Positions 41,584-52,675 of a DNA stretch of 64,000 bases are shown one piece after another. Numbering within the stretch: position 1 is the stretch's first letter; the number at the start of each line of letters is the position of its first letter. The position numbers and the translations under genes were made by a program. The stretch spans positions 30,154,001-30,218,000 of the forward strand of contig NC_072893.1 of the NCBI RefSeq assembly GCF_027943255.1, read 5' to 3'. The notes beneath the pieces were generated by a model. That model did no database searches, was not told the DNA's origin, and saw nothing but the letters and a program-made list of their open reading frames with translations. Origin of the DNA: Anastrepha obliqua. Taxonomy: Eukaryota; Arthropoda; Insecta; Diptera; Tephritidae.

Positions 41584-42860
41584 CAAGATATCGATCAGTA
41601 TTGCCATCTACCATGAAAATAATGGATTTATTTGTTGCCACACTAATATTTTGTCGAGCTAAAACAGCAAGTGGAATTACCTAACTAACGAAATCACATT
41701 GTTACAAAAACAAATATAATTATGGTATGTTTACATAGACTGAGTTATCGCCATTTTTGAGCAGAGCATGCAAATTAGCGCTCTTCAACCAACACTATTT
41801 TGTAGATTGTTTTTGCAATGTAGACGAATGACTACAATAATCAAAAATGAAAGCTGGCAAGGGGAAGAAGTAGAAAAAATTGATTTATAAAAAAATATTT
41901 AAAATTATTCATTTATTATCGTTACCTTTTTTGAAAAAAAACAACAACAATACTAATAATTATAATAATCACAATGTCACAAAGAAGTATCTCAATTTCT
42001 CAAATTATAGGATAGCTAATCTTACATTTGGTTTGACTGTGGTAATCTAATTACAGTAATATGTTAAAAGTAAACATAATTTGTCTTCTGTAACTCAGAC
42101 ACAAACCACTTATTCGATGATGCACCGGATCAAACGATCCCAAAAACGTTCGCTACCTACACGAACATACACTTGAATCTTTCTAACAAACAGCAACAAC
42201 TTTTCATAATCGTATAATCACCTACGACGACCTATCATTCGTCCCCTCTCAATCCATTCCAACATTACATTTACTATAGCAATTCTCTTTACTAACAGGC
42301 TGTTAAATTTTTCTCTCTCTTTTGTTTTGTTTTTCCTTTCCCCATCATTCGTTTGTAAAGCCCTTAAAATGGTTAATACAGCAGCTACAATAGCATATCT
42401 AACTTGAAATTTAATTTTATCAACAAATTTATTTATCTTTTCACTTACCATTTCATCATACATTGCACAAAATGTTGATCGTTATAGCAACTACTTTTTA
42501 CCCGTCTGCTTCAAACAGAAATTATTCCGCGACACACAGCATAAAACACAAACTAATGCATTGAATCGACAAAACAGACTGAAGCGCGAAAAAGAAATAA
42601 CATGAACGAAAATGTGACCCGAGCCGCTGAGATATTTGTACAGCCCGAACATGGACTATGCATATATGTACATCCACACAAACACATGTGATTGTTGCGA
42701 ATACATCGTATAAGGCACGAGATGCCAAATATCCAGCAACATTCTGAGCATGCAAGTATGCGCATACACACATATGCACACACATACACACGGAATTGCT
42801 CTTTTCAGAGTAACTGATAAACTTAACAGCACTCTGCAGCTCAAGTAATATGTAGTTATA

Positions 42861-43479
42861 TGTACGTTGGCAACATTTGGGTAGTCTGGTTCTCAAAATT
42901 TTAAATACAGCGCTGCTAAAATTTACTTACATACATACCCGAATGAGTGGTTTGTATGCACCATATATCTATGTACTGCCCTTTTTAGGAATTCGGGATA
43001 ACTGTACATTTGCAAATGAGTGAATAGAGACGACTTTTATTTTGTTAAAAGTAGTTGTGGAAATTATAGCATGAGTTTAATTCAAATGTATTCGAATGAC
43101 ACATTTTTTTGTAGGAGAATAGTTAATTTTTCTTTAGAACGTTTTTGATTATGGATATGAGGGCTTAAAGATTACATAAAGTTCGGCACAGGAACCAGAT
43201 TATTCTAGATTATTTTTTGAATAATTGTTTCTATTTGCTCCACGCTTCCAATAACCTAGCCTAACTTTTCATTGTAGGTTATAAAATGTTACTCTCTTCC
43301 CCCACTTTCCTCTCACTCCTCTCTTATATTTCTCTAGATTAAAGTCAAAATTTCAAGGTTCGGTTTGGCCGTCCGAAGCAAAATTGTGCCATATCATAGG
43401 CTTTTCCGCAGCAGATTTATACCTGCTCTTTTCACACACATAAACATATTCACATACCCGTCGAATCAAAGTTCCCACA
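42861..43479. other. No gene recognised
   Basis: Sequence outside the segmental duplication. No coding, RNA or terminal-repeat signal that I can support. Confidence 0.4.
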
Positions 43480-44510
43480 CTCGCCAACGTGTCTCTTTGA
43501 TGTGAGATACACAAAATTGAGCAAAACTTATACCCGTATGGCAACGTAAAAAAACCTGCTTTGTGTGTAAAATTGTGCTTGCTTGTATCGAAACAATGTT
43601 GCCATTCATATGTTTGCATGCATACTTTTACACACATACATGCATACTTTCACACAATTACAGTTTTTCATTGTAGGATAACATTATTTTAAACATGGCT
43701 TTTTAATTATTTTAATACAAATATTAATTTTAAGAAGTTTATTTTGTTATTGATTTTAAAATGTACTGTTAGGCAACAACACTGCAAGGATGATAGATTA
43801 CTAGGTTTGTCCAATAGCTATGGTGCAAAACAAAATTGTAAAGGGAACTTCGGTTACCACGTAAAGAGGGTGATTCGCCGGCCGAATAATGTACGATCAT
43901 TTCACATTTATACATATACATATTTACAAATCGGTCGTTGTTCAGCCGACAACGAAGTGACATTGTGTTATTTTTTTCGTATCGTAATCCCTTTCCGTTG
44001 CCCGTAGGATACACAAAATTGAGCAAAACTTATCGCGTAGAAAACAATTGCGTTCTTTTAGTTACATATTTATACAATACATCGGTTTGTGTGTGTATGT
44101 GTTTAGTTGCATCTATACAATGTTGCCATTGATTTATTTGCTTACGCACTTTTTTACACATCCGCATTGTCAGTTAATATTTTTCATTGTTTAATAAACC
44201 AAAGCCAAAACCCAACAAATGCAAATAGTTCATTTATCTATAATTAACATTATTCAACACTGTTTTTAAGTTATTTTAACAAAAATTAAAATTTTTCTAT
44301 AATAAATTTATTTTGTAAACGATTTCGAAATATACTGTTTGGCAACACTGTGTGTTGAGAGAGCTGAATCAGCTGACACGATTCTACGGAAACATGCCAA
44401 AATCCCACGTCAACCATCTACGATACTACGGAACGGAACGGTGGTGAGAATTCATTTACATGGGGCTCTCTTTAGTTTCATAGTGTCAGCTGATACGGGC
44501 GTACGTTTAC
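43480..44510 (+). repeat. Cluster of dispersed non-coding repeats
   Basis: Contains two tandemly placed related blocks (43480-43690 and 43990-44210, sharing GATACACAAAATTGAGCAAA and CAATGTTGCCATT) around a GGATGATAGA member (about 43786-43930). The 44310-44510 block, with TTTGGCAACACTGTGT followed by AGCTGAATCAGCTGAC, is matched at 56790-56990. No coding potential is evident. Confidence 0.55.
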
Positions 44511-45599
44511 ATTGGTGAGTCTAAGCACCATAACTCCTGCTACGTCAGCTCAGTGCTCATTTACACAGGGAAACATTTTGTTCGTGGGAGAAGGATGGAC
44601 AGGGAAGAGAGAGGGGATTTTGTCGCCCATACTAGCAACTCGCTTTGTGCTTCTTATTCGTATTGTCAAACTCAAAGTTGGCTGCAAAACAATTCGTTTT
44701 CTTCCTTTGTGGGAGAATACGCTGAGAGCCGGCTAACGGTCCGATATTGGACACACCCAAGGCGAATTGAGTACCACAGGTGGCGCCTTCCTAAAGCAGT
44801 TACTTCATTTTTCGCAATTTTGACAATTCCAGTGCCCTTCCCAATACAAAACTAACGAAAAAACAAATAAACAAAAGTAGGAGATATTACATGTTTCTGC
44901 AAATTGAGATTTGTGAGATTTAAATCAAACAAATTAATGAAAACGTGCGTTAAATTGCGAAAGTATAAATGTATATAAAGCTTCCAAATGTGTTTTGTTT
45001 TTTGCGTTTTTATGCGGAAGGCGCCGTGGCAAGAGAGTATGAGCGTGTGATTTCTTGTGTTTGGTTGCTTCTATTGCTTTCCCCTACTCGTCCTCTTCAC
45101 AAAGTAATTCCCCATCCTTTTGTTTGTTTATTCATGAGTTTATAAAACACGGCGAATTCGGAAGGTGCAAACACGAGTCCTATCATCCTTGCGTTTACGT
45201 CGGTAAGCGGCAGGATTCGAAACTCATTTACTCGTGAGAGCGCTTTCAAAATTTGAATTTTTCTATAACCTTAGTCAGTGATGCCACACCGGAAGAGACA
45301 TTAATTGGGTATTTTTTAAACAAAATTGGGAATTATTTTTACGTGAACATACTTTTCTGATGTGCTTTTCACATATTGAGCTAATTTTGAAGCATTAACC
45401 TTTGAATGTTTGCCCGCTTTTTTGCTAATCAAACTGATGTCTGTGCGAGATAGTTTATCCTGGCGGCCATTGCGCGGCTCATCTTGGTAGAACCAATATT
45501 TTTAATGTTTTTTACAATGCCCAGTACTGTTGGTGGACAGAAATTTAAGTTTTGAAATTTCACCACATAACCAAGAACCATTACATTTTTGAACGTTAA
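44511..45599. other. No gene recognised
   Basis: AT-rich sequence with scattered repeat fragments (CTATCATCCTTGCG near 45180; AGAGCCGGCTAACGGTCCGA near 44725, inverted relative to 46770 and 56085). Confidence 0.4.
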
Positions 45600-46410
45600 A
45601 TTTTGAACGGAATTTCGTTTTGCAGAAAGCCTTCGGCGAGTGTGTTTTATAAACAACACGGGTCTACGACTGGTATAAGGCTTTTGCAGACGGCCGAGAA
45701 ATCGTACAAGATTTTCCCTGATCGTTCCAAGAGAATTGAATTCCTTTCAAAAAATTCATCGGATGAAGGTGGCTGAAGCCATGCTTTAGCAAGTGACTGC
45801 GGACCCAACATTTATCCAGCGCATCAGAACAGGTAATGACACATGGGTATATGAGTTTGACATGCAAACTAGTCAACATGAGTCGAAACCCAAAAAACCA
45901 CGTAAAAGTCGGTCAAAAGTGAAAATCATGCTACTCATTTTCATTGATTATCATAGTGTTGTGCACTCGGAATTCGTTCCAAATGGTTGTACGGTAAACA
46001 AGGAATATTATTTGGAAGTTATGCGACGTTTTGCGTACGAAACGGCCCAATTTGTGAAAAGAAAACTCATGGATTGTGAACACTTTTTTGACCAAAAACT
46101 TGACAAATATCATCGAACAAATACCGTATTCACCGGATTTAGCCCCCGGTGACTTTTCCTTTTCACAGAACTTCAATTGCCACTTCGCGGACGCCGCTTT
46201 GAGTCGATAGAGCCCATTAAGGTGAATTCGCTGAAGGAGCTGAAGAAGATCTCTTCAAACGCGTTTAAAAGGTTGATGACTGGACTAATCGTTGGCATAT
46301 GTGTATTGCTTCGAATGGAGCATATTTTGAAGGCGGCAAAATAAACAATTATTTTGCGTTTTATTGAACAATTCCCGGTACTTTTTTGACAGAATGTAAG
46401 TAAAGCAGAA
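45600..46410 (+). pseudogene. Mariner transposase relic
   Basis: Fragments in order: TRVYDWYKAFADGREIVQDF (end of HTH, 45660), then a deletion to ADPTFIQRIRTGNDTWVYEF (first catalytic region, GDETW altered to GNDTW), SRSKVKIMLLIFIDYHSVVH and NGCTVNKEYYLEVMRRF. Another deletion leads to TGFSPR (family PYSPDLAP). The C-terminus RWHMCIASNGAYFEGGKI ends near 46345, and an ATTCCCGGTACTTTTTTGAC end lies near 46370. It is dead. Confidence 0.82.
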
Positions 46411-46739
46411 AACATAACTCTAAAAAGCGGATGTTTCCAGTTTATTGCGATTAGATGGAAGTTTCAACTAAAAATGTATCAATGCATTTTTCAATAAACT
46501 TTTTGGACTTTCAAACCAACGATAATAGACAGTATGCAGACTTTTGCTTATCACTGTATTTTGTATACAATCATTTTTAGAAACAAAAAACCAATCACAA
46601 TGCCTTGGAAGTTGGGCTGCGATCGATATTTAAAGTACATGAGAGGGGGCATGCTAGTTTTCAACTGCATCCACAGCTCTCGTAAGGACACAGCTGCTTC
46701 AAAGTTTATTTACACAGGTTCAACCAAAAGGATCATGTC

Positions 46740-47060
46740 GAAAAAATTTAGAAGGTGTGGCCAACATCAGACCGTTAATCGGCTCTCAGCGCTTTTGAAG
46801 GAATCAACTCATTGGCTGACGTAACCGAGGTCACGACAGCGGTTTGTTTACAAAAAAAGTGAGATTATATTGGGATTTACGAAAAAAAAATCAACGCAGC
46901 CATGGCTCATTTTACTTCGCTTGCCGTCTGAACAACGACTGTTTGGACGAGTGTACCATAAGAATACGTGTGAAATGACCAGGTGGAATTCGACTGCCGA
47001 ATCGCCGACGACATGGCACCCGAAGTTACTCTCACAATTTCGTCTCGGAACAGAATCTAT
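46740..47060 (-). repeat. Dispersed repeat-family member
   Basis: ATCAGACCGTTAATCGGCTC at 46763 and GAACAACGACTGTTTGGACG at 46931 match blocks at 56065-56260 and 55890-55925 in the same relative order. It ends in a CGAAGTTACTCTCACAATTT segment like those at 55988 and 49750. It is probably a non-coding mobile sequence of unknown class. Confidence 0.5.
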
Positions 47061-47571
47061 CAGTTTTGCTCTGCAATAGGAATTGCGCCAATGCGAATCT
47101 ATACAAGGTGGTGCTGTTGCTCCATCTGCTGAGTGGTGGATTATCAAAGTGTGAGTATTTTTATCTTCATCCCTTTTCTTTCTTCGACTGAAGTTCGGCA
47201 ATAGCCCACAAACATGTTGTATTTGTAGAATCGATATAACCTTGATAAATTCCCTTTAAGTCACATTGTGTGGACGACACGGAGAATACAAAAATAGAAT
47301 TCGCAAAGTTGCGCCGGCAAAAGTTGCGCTGTAAGAACACGGCCATGCGACGCTCACATTGAATTGTGCGCTTGGCACATTTTTCCACCCTTTCGCATTG
47401 ACGGAGAGCCATGCAATTAGAGACGAACGCACAATTTATATGCAATAAAAATATGTAGAATAGCAACAACAATGGAATACAAGATTACAAACAAAAGGAT
47501 AAGCGAAAGCAATGCCAAGCACCAGAAATTATAAACATACACATACATACACACTGTCTTGCGCGGCGTCA
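47061..47571. other. No gene recognised
   Basis: Short frames only; no feature is supported between the repeat member and the Helitron. Confidence 0.4.
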
Positions 47572-49442
47572 TCTATACTTCTATACTAATATTATAAAGA
47601 GGAAAACTTTGTTTGTTTGTTTGTAACGAATAGGCTCAAAAACTACTGGACCGATTTTAAAAATTCTTTCACCATTCGAAAACTACATTATCCAAGAGTA
47701 ACATGGATTACATTTTATTTTGGAAAAAAATAGGGTTCCGTAAGATATTTGGATTTTTCGGACACAAACTGAAAAAAATCCTATATATAAAATAAAGTAA
47801 ACTTTTTGTGTGTGTTCGCTAACCGGCCGTGTCTGCACCGAATTAAACCAAACTTACACACAATGTTAAGAAGCTATTGAAGATGGTTTCGGTATAGTTT
47901 GGATACCTATTGGTGGATAGGGTCTCGAGATATAGGTCAAAACATGGACCCGGATAACCTTCGGATGTGTATGTACAATATGGGTATCAAATGGAAGCTG
48001 TTGGTGAATGCTTTAGTTCAGAGTATTTTTCATGCCGCTCCGTGACTAGGGTCTCGAGATAGAGCCCAAAACGTGGACCCTAGAATGTGTTTGTACAATA
48101 TGGATATCAAATTGAAGCTGTTGGTGAATGCTTTAGTACAGAGTGCCGCTCCGTGACTGGGGTCTCGAGATATAGGTCAAAACGTGGACCCGGGTAACCT
48201 TTGGTTGTGTATGTACAATATGGGTATCAAATGAAAGCTGTTGATAAGTGCTTTAATACGGGGTAATTTTCATACCTATTGATGACTAGGGTCTGGATAT
48301 ATATGCCAAAACGTGGACCCGCCGTGTCTTTGAACCGAATTAAACCAAACTTACACACATTGTTAAGGAGGTATTGAAGATGGTTTCCGTATAGTTTGGA
48401 TACCTATTGGTAGATAGGGTCTCGAGATAGAGACCAAAACGTGGACCCTAGAATGTCTTTGTACAATATGGATATCAAATGAAAGCTGTTGATAAGTGCT
48501 TTTCATGCCGCTCCGTGACTAGGGTCTCGAGATAGAGACCAAAACGTGGAGCCTAGAATGTGTTTGTACAATATGGATATCAAATTGAAGCTGCTGGTGA
48601 ATGCCTTAGTACAGAGTATTTTTCATGCCGCTACGTGACTGGGGTCTCGAGATATAGGTCAGAACGTGGACCCGAGTAACCTTTGGTTGTGTATGTACAA
48701 TATGGATATCAAATGAAAGCTGTTGATAAGTGCTTAAATACTGGGTAATTTTCATACCTATTGATGACTAGGGTCTCGAAATATATGCCAAAACGTGGAC
48801 CCGCCGTGTCTTTGCACCGAATTAAACCAAACTTATGCACATAAGTAAGTATTGAAAATGGGTTTCGTAAAGTTTGGTTGAAACTGAACTGTCAAATTGA
48901 CAGTGTGAGTTACAATGTGTCAATATTTCTTTCTGATTTGGATGCCATAAGGAAAAACGTAAGTGCAACATGTAAAAATTGTTTGTGAATTTTTTTGGAG
49001 TGGATTTTGGAACAGTGAATAATTTCTTACGAAATTTGAGAATTTAATGTGAAATCCGAATGAAATTATGTGTTCGTGGAAAAAACAATTTTTTTCGTTT
49101 TTTTTTTTGAAAAATATAAATGGATAATGGTTAAAAAAGCTCCAATGCTTAATAAAACATAAAAATTGAAACGAAAAATTCATGGATGATCAGGAAAAAA
49201 GACGATTGTTTATTCATATGCGTTGATTTGAAATTTAAAAACAATCTTCTTCTTTCCTGATTTTCAATTTATATTTTACATTTACTCAAAAACAAATAGA
49301 AAAACAAAAAATATTGTTTATGCCAAAGCGCCTGAATAAAGAATAAAGAAATAAATAATATGAAAACCATATATTTTCTGTTCTAAACCATACATATCTA
49401 TTCTATTTTAGTGTGCCCAGCGAAGGGGGCCGGGTTTGCTAG
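47572..49442 (+). mobile_element. Non-autonomous Helitron (1871 bp)
   Basis: The 5' end TCTATACTTCTATACTAATA plus the following TTATAAAGAGG is preceded by A, and the 3' end ...GGGTTTGCTAG is followed by T. This fits TC...CTRR ends and A-T insertion. A GC-rich hairpin-forming segment (GCCCAGCGAAGGGGGC) lies just before CTAG. There is no target duplication and no Rep/helicase gene. The sequence ACTACTGGACCGATTTT near the 5' end is typical of widespread insect Helitrons. The middle is a minisatellite. Confidence 0.85.
47820..48880 (+). repeat. Higher-order minisatellite inside the Helitron
   Basis: Monomers of roughly 110-125 bp contain GGGTCTCGAGATATAGG, CAAAACGTGGACCC and ACAATATGGATATCAAAT. 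The GTCTCGAGAT box recurs near 47930, 48050, 48161, 48417, 48525, 48643 and (altered) 48290 and 48773. A larger period of about 485-495 bp is marked by CCGTGTCTNNNACCGAATTA at 47828, 48322 and 48806. Thus about four monomers form one higher-order unit. Confidence 0.88.
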
Positions 49443-49869
49443 TCGGAAATATAACGCATTTGGAGGTATAGTTATAATTCGTGCTTTCATAATTTTACAC
49501 GCGGTATTGCGTTTAGTTTTGCTTACATGTCACTAATCACACTATTACGAAGCCATTTACTGAATTCTACATGTAATCTCTCCAATCTTGTTTGTTTGTT
49601 TTGTATTCTTAAGGTGCCTGACGCCTTTCTTCTCAAAATCGCGAAAAAAGTATTTAATTCTGTATTCAATTCGTTTTGACCCGAACAACGACTGGTTGGA
49701 CGAATGTGTGAAATAAGCGGGCAGAATTCTACTACCCGGTAACGTGGCAGGCAAATTTAATTGCTCAATTTCGTGTGTCACCATAGCTGAAGGCCAAACC
49801 TGGTAGTCTATCATCCTTGAGGACGACAATTCCTACTGTGACTTCTTCTTCTTAATTGGTGCGATAACC
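49443..49869. repeat. Repeat-family member and unassigned DNA
   Basis: The 49675-49825 part (GAACAACGACTGGTTGGACG to TGGTAGTCTATCATCCTTG) is another member of the repeat family at 46740 and 55880, in the same orientation. The rest is unassigned. Confidence 0.5.
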
Positions 49870-50150
49870 GCTTATGCGATTTTGGCCGAGTTTAACACAC
49901 CTTCGTAATCGAAAAAAACAGGCAGCATAACCTTAATTTTGAGCGACTTTGGCGTGGTTTTTTGGGTTTCGGTTCCTCCGGGCAGCCACTTTTGTACCAC
50001 TGGAAAACACGTGCACGCGATAGAGCAGAGTGCCCATAGGTTGTCTGCAACATTTTTAAGGCGTCTGAAGCCGAAATTTTGTTGGAATAACAAAATTTCA
50101 AACGAATTCTTTGTTCAACTTGAATTTCCATCGTTAAATTCGAAAAACAC
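49870..50150 (-). pseudogene. Mariner deletion derivative: HTH joined to catalytic linker
   Basis: The minus-strand frame reads MEIQVEQRIRLKFCYSNKIS, LKMLQTTYGHSALSRARVFQ and WYKSGCPEEPKPKKPRQSRS, then after a shift VMLPVFFDYEGVLN. The first helix-turn-helix is joined directly to the basic linker that normally follows the first catalytic Asp, so about 100 residues are missing in between. The ATG lies near 50130. The fragment stops at 49880. Confidence 0.78.
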
Positions 50151-50321
50151 ACTCGAGCTTGACTTGTTTACAGTAGCACAGAAAACAAACTATGTGACAT
50201 ATCACGCTGAAATTTGCCATGTAAGCTTATAACAGTCCTACCATCCAACAAAAAATGTATTTTTGCCATATGTCACCGGACCGTTTTATTGATAAAGTCT
50301 CGTTCATATTTGAGCAGAAGC
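50151..50321. other. No gene recognised
   Basis: Short spacer between the mariner derivative and the second copy of the segmental duplication. Confidence 0.4.
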
Positions 50322-50632
50322 TATATGAAATGACATTATAACGAACAGCTGATAAACGCATACAGAGAAACAGAGAGGCATGAGAATTTACGCTTGTTCA
50401 ACAAAGGTCGCGCTTTTAGCTAGGTTAATTCACATGGACGGACATTTGAAATGTAAAATTTTGAGAAAATGTTATACTTTGTTTTGGTTTTCATTAATTT
50501 TATTGTTATTCAGATAAAAATTGATCTTTGTTTCAAGATTCCGAGTATTGGGCACCCTATACCAACAACATATCTTTCGCCGGCCCTGTCGACTGCAAAA
50601 TTTCATTGAATAAATAATAATATTTGTATTAA

Positions 50633-51428
50633 CACTTATAACGAAACATGATTTTTGTGACACTAAGCGAAACATAAGGTAATTTTGACCGAAATCGTTA
50701 CTTTTTATGTTTTTTGTTGCCTAAAGATCTTGCAGTTGGTCTCATTGCTGGTAGTCTAGTCAAAATAATATTTCTGGCTGGAGTTCGTACATTTCTTGGA
50801 GGTGGGTCACTTTTCCATGCATTTGGAGGCCCGGTTTCATTTTTTTTCATTCGCTCCAAAAAGTACTCAGGAAGAAGATCAATTCCTTCAGCAACTGCAT
50901 TTATTATGTTGTCCACATTATTATGTAGATTCACAATATCATCTTCTTCACTTTCTGAAGAACTAGGTGTTCCTGGTATGACTTGGTCCTCGTGGTCTGA
51001 GATGACAAAGTCCGGATCGGCATCTGAATCGTCGATCACGCTGAAATCACTATCGTTATCACTGTCTGCATTAGCCATCAACCTTTGAATCCGATCACCA
51101 AAGTCCGGGTCAGTAGGCCGTACACTTCTACTGAAATCACGACTAGCCATTTTATGATAAAAGTGTGAAATGTTACAGTTTATAACTAAAAAAGTATAGT
51201 CACCAGCGGGTAAGCGAAACACACGGTAAATCTGACCGACCGAAATCGAACTTGGGATGTGCACAAGACAATAGCGTCACGCCAACTAAATGAAAACCTG
51301 TTCAGTGGCGATGGTAGGGGGAGGGAGGAAGGTAGGAGGAGGGGCAGCTGTCAAGGTCAAGCAGTTTAGCCACTATTCCAGCACGAAATTGACTATCGGT
51401 CATTTTGACCGATGTTTCGTTATGAGTG
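50633..51428 (-). mobile_element. piggyBac-like non-autonomous element with TTAA duplication
   Basis: A 796-bp insert flanked by TTAA at 50629-50632 and 51429-51432. The paralogous locus has a single TTAA at 38562-38565 with matching flanks, which proves insertion. Ends are inverted repeats CACTTATAACGAAACAT and (minus) CACTCATAACGAAACATCG. Subterminal GACCGAAATCG occurs at both ends (50686 and 51237). It carries one reading frame for a transposase N-terminus. Confidence 0.92.
50698..51150 (-). CDS. piggyBac-like transposase, N-terminal region only
   Basis: The frame starts at an ATG at 51150 (MASRDFSRSVRPTDPDFGDR) and runs 150 codons without a break. It is rich in Asp/Ser/Glu (DSDNDSDFSVIDDSDADPDF, SSSESEEDD), followed by NAWKSDPPPRNVRTPARN and a basic GNKKHKK end. 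An acidic, disordered N-terminus before the dimerisation and catalytic domains is typical of piggyBac transposases. The catalytic region with its Asp residues is absent. The frame extends upstream to 51264, but only from a GTG. Confidence 0.72.
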   Translation of the reverse strand: MASRDFSRSVRPTDPDFGDRIQRLMANADSDNDSDFSVIDDSDADPDFVISDHEDQVIPGTPSSSESEEDDIVNLHNNVDNIINAVAEGIDLLPEYFLERMKKNETGPPNAWKSDPPPRNVRTPARNIILTRLPAMRPTARSLGNKKHKK

Positions 51429-51494
51429 TTAACCTTTATAGAAATATGCACACACACGCACAAAATTATTCGCACAGCAACTAATTTTTCAAAC

Positions 51495-52625
51495 GATAAG
51501 CTGTATCTTGAGAAAAAATTTATGTAATTAAAAATGTTATGCTAAGAAATTTACACAAATTTATTATGTATTTAAAACCAACATAAACTCAACAAAACTT
51601 TACTCTTTGAATGAAAAATTAACAAAAATCACAGAATTCTTCATATTTAAATTCTAAACCTCTTCTAAATTATTCACACAATTCAATTTCACAAATAAAA
51701 TACTAAGTTCAATGATATATTAAAGTAAAGTGATTTATTCATAATACCAACAATAAATACGAGATTACCCACGTCTGCCGTCGACATGCATCCCCATACC
51801 ATTACAACACCTCTACCATGATTGTGACTGTACTTACTGTATCGCTTTTATCGAATTCGCTATTGGGTTTTCTCCAGACTCGAATCCGTCCATCCGTTTG
51901 TAAAATGTCGTTGCTCCTTTTATATTCATTGACTTTGCTGATGAGTGCTTCCCTTCGAACTATTCGCGTGCTATACCCGGCACGTCTCAAGACCCTGAGA
52001 ACTGCTTTCGGATGGACTTTTTTATTAATTTCTTCAAAAACTTTTGCTACTATTTGCGTTGTTGTAATTTGTGGATTCTCTTTTATTTGTCTTATTATAT
52101 GGCCTTCATCACTTGGGCTCAATTTGCGAGGTCTTCCAGTAAGACGTCGGCGCTGCAGATTTATTTCCCCTTTAGAACGTTTTATTATGCTATAAATAGT
52201 AAAACGACTTCGATTCAACGCTTGGCCGATTTCTCCATATGATTTGCCCTCATTATACATATGCAAAATTATTTTTCTTTCAGCGTTAGTTGTGTTTGCT
52301 TCTCTCCGACCCATGATGTACTAATATAACGCCAAAGCAAGACTTGAAATGCCAAAATAAGTTGAGTTTCGAATGCTCTTATTCACAACGGGACTTATTC
52401 GAAAGCATACATAGGTTGCTTTGTTAGAAAAATTAAATCAGTTAAAATTTAAAACGCATACTTTGTATGAATAATTCTGTCCCCTGAAAATATGAGGAAT
52501 CGTATGATTTTCGTTAATATTTCATTCTTGGAGTAAGTTTATATTAGTTTTAAGTAATAAATAAATTTTGTGTATTTTTCTTAGAATAATATTTTTAATT
52601 ACATTACATACAGCTTTTTGAAACC
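51495..52625 (-). mobile_element. Tc1-like element with long inverted repeats, deleted (copy 2)
   Basis: Paralogue of 38625-39800. The relic 51802-52314 starts MGRREANTTNAERKIILHMY and has a somewhat larger deletion after EALISKVNEYK, joining to NDILQTDGRIRVW. The shared catalytic-domain deletion shows that the element had decayed before duplication. Confidence 0.82.
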
Positions 52626-52675
52626 AAATTTAGTGCTGTTTGAATAATTTTGACAGTGTGTGTGTGTGTAAATAT

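Larger units (their letters stand above)
38238..42860. repeat. Segmental duplication, copy 1 (shorter)
   Basis: Blocks here pair in order and orientation with 50322-59897: hAT end, Tc1-like minus-strand relic, Tc1-type N-terminus, the TTAAGGGGACCTGGTGG repeat, the 40840-41400 block, the 41480-41660 block and the 41780-42860 block. The copies are recognisably similar but have many substitutions and small indels. This copy lacks several later insertions and so preserves empty sites. Confidence 0.9.

Noticed and set aside
42522..42896. Open frame recurring at 59570-59827
   Set aside because: It recurs only because of the segmental duplication. It is driven by CA/TG-rich low-complexity sequence and contains no family motif.
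47820..48880. CRISPR-like array of spaced repeats
   Set aside because: Units are diverged, contiguous and lie within Helitron ends in a eukaryotic sequence. There are no unique spacers.
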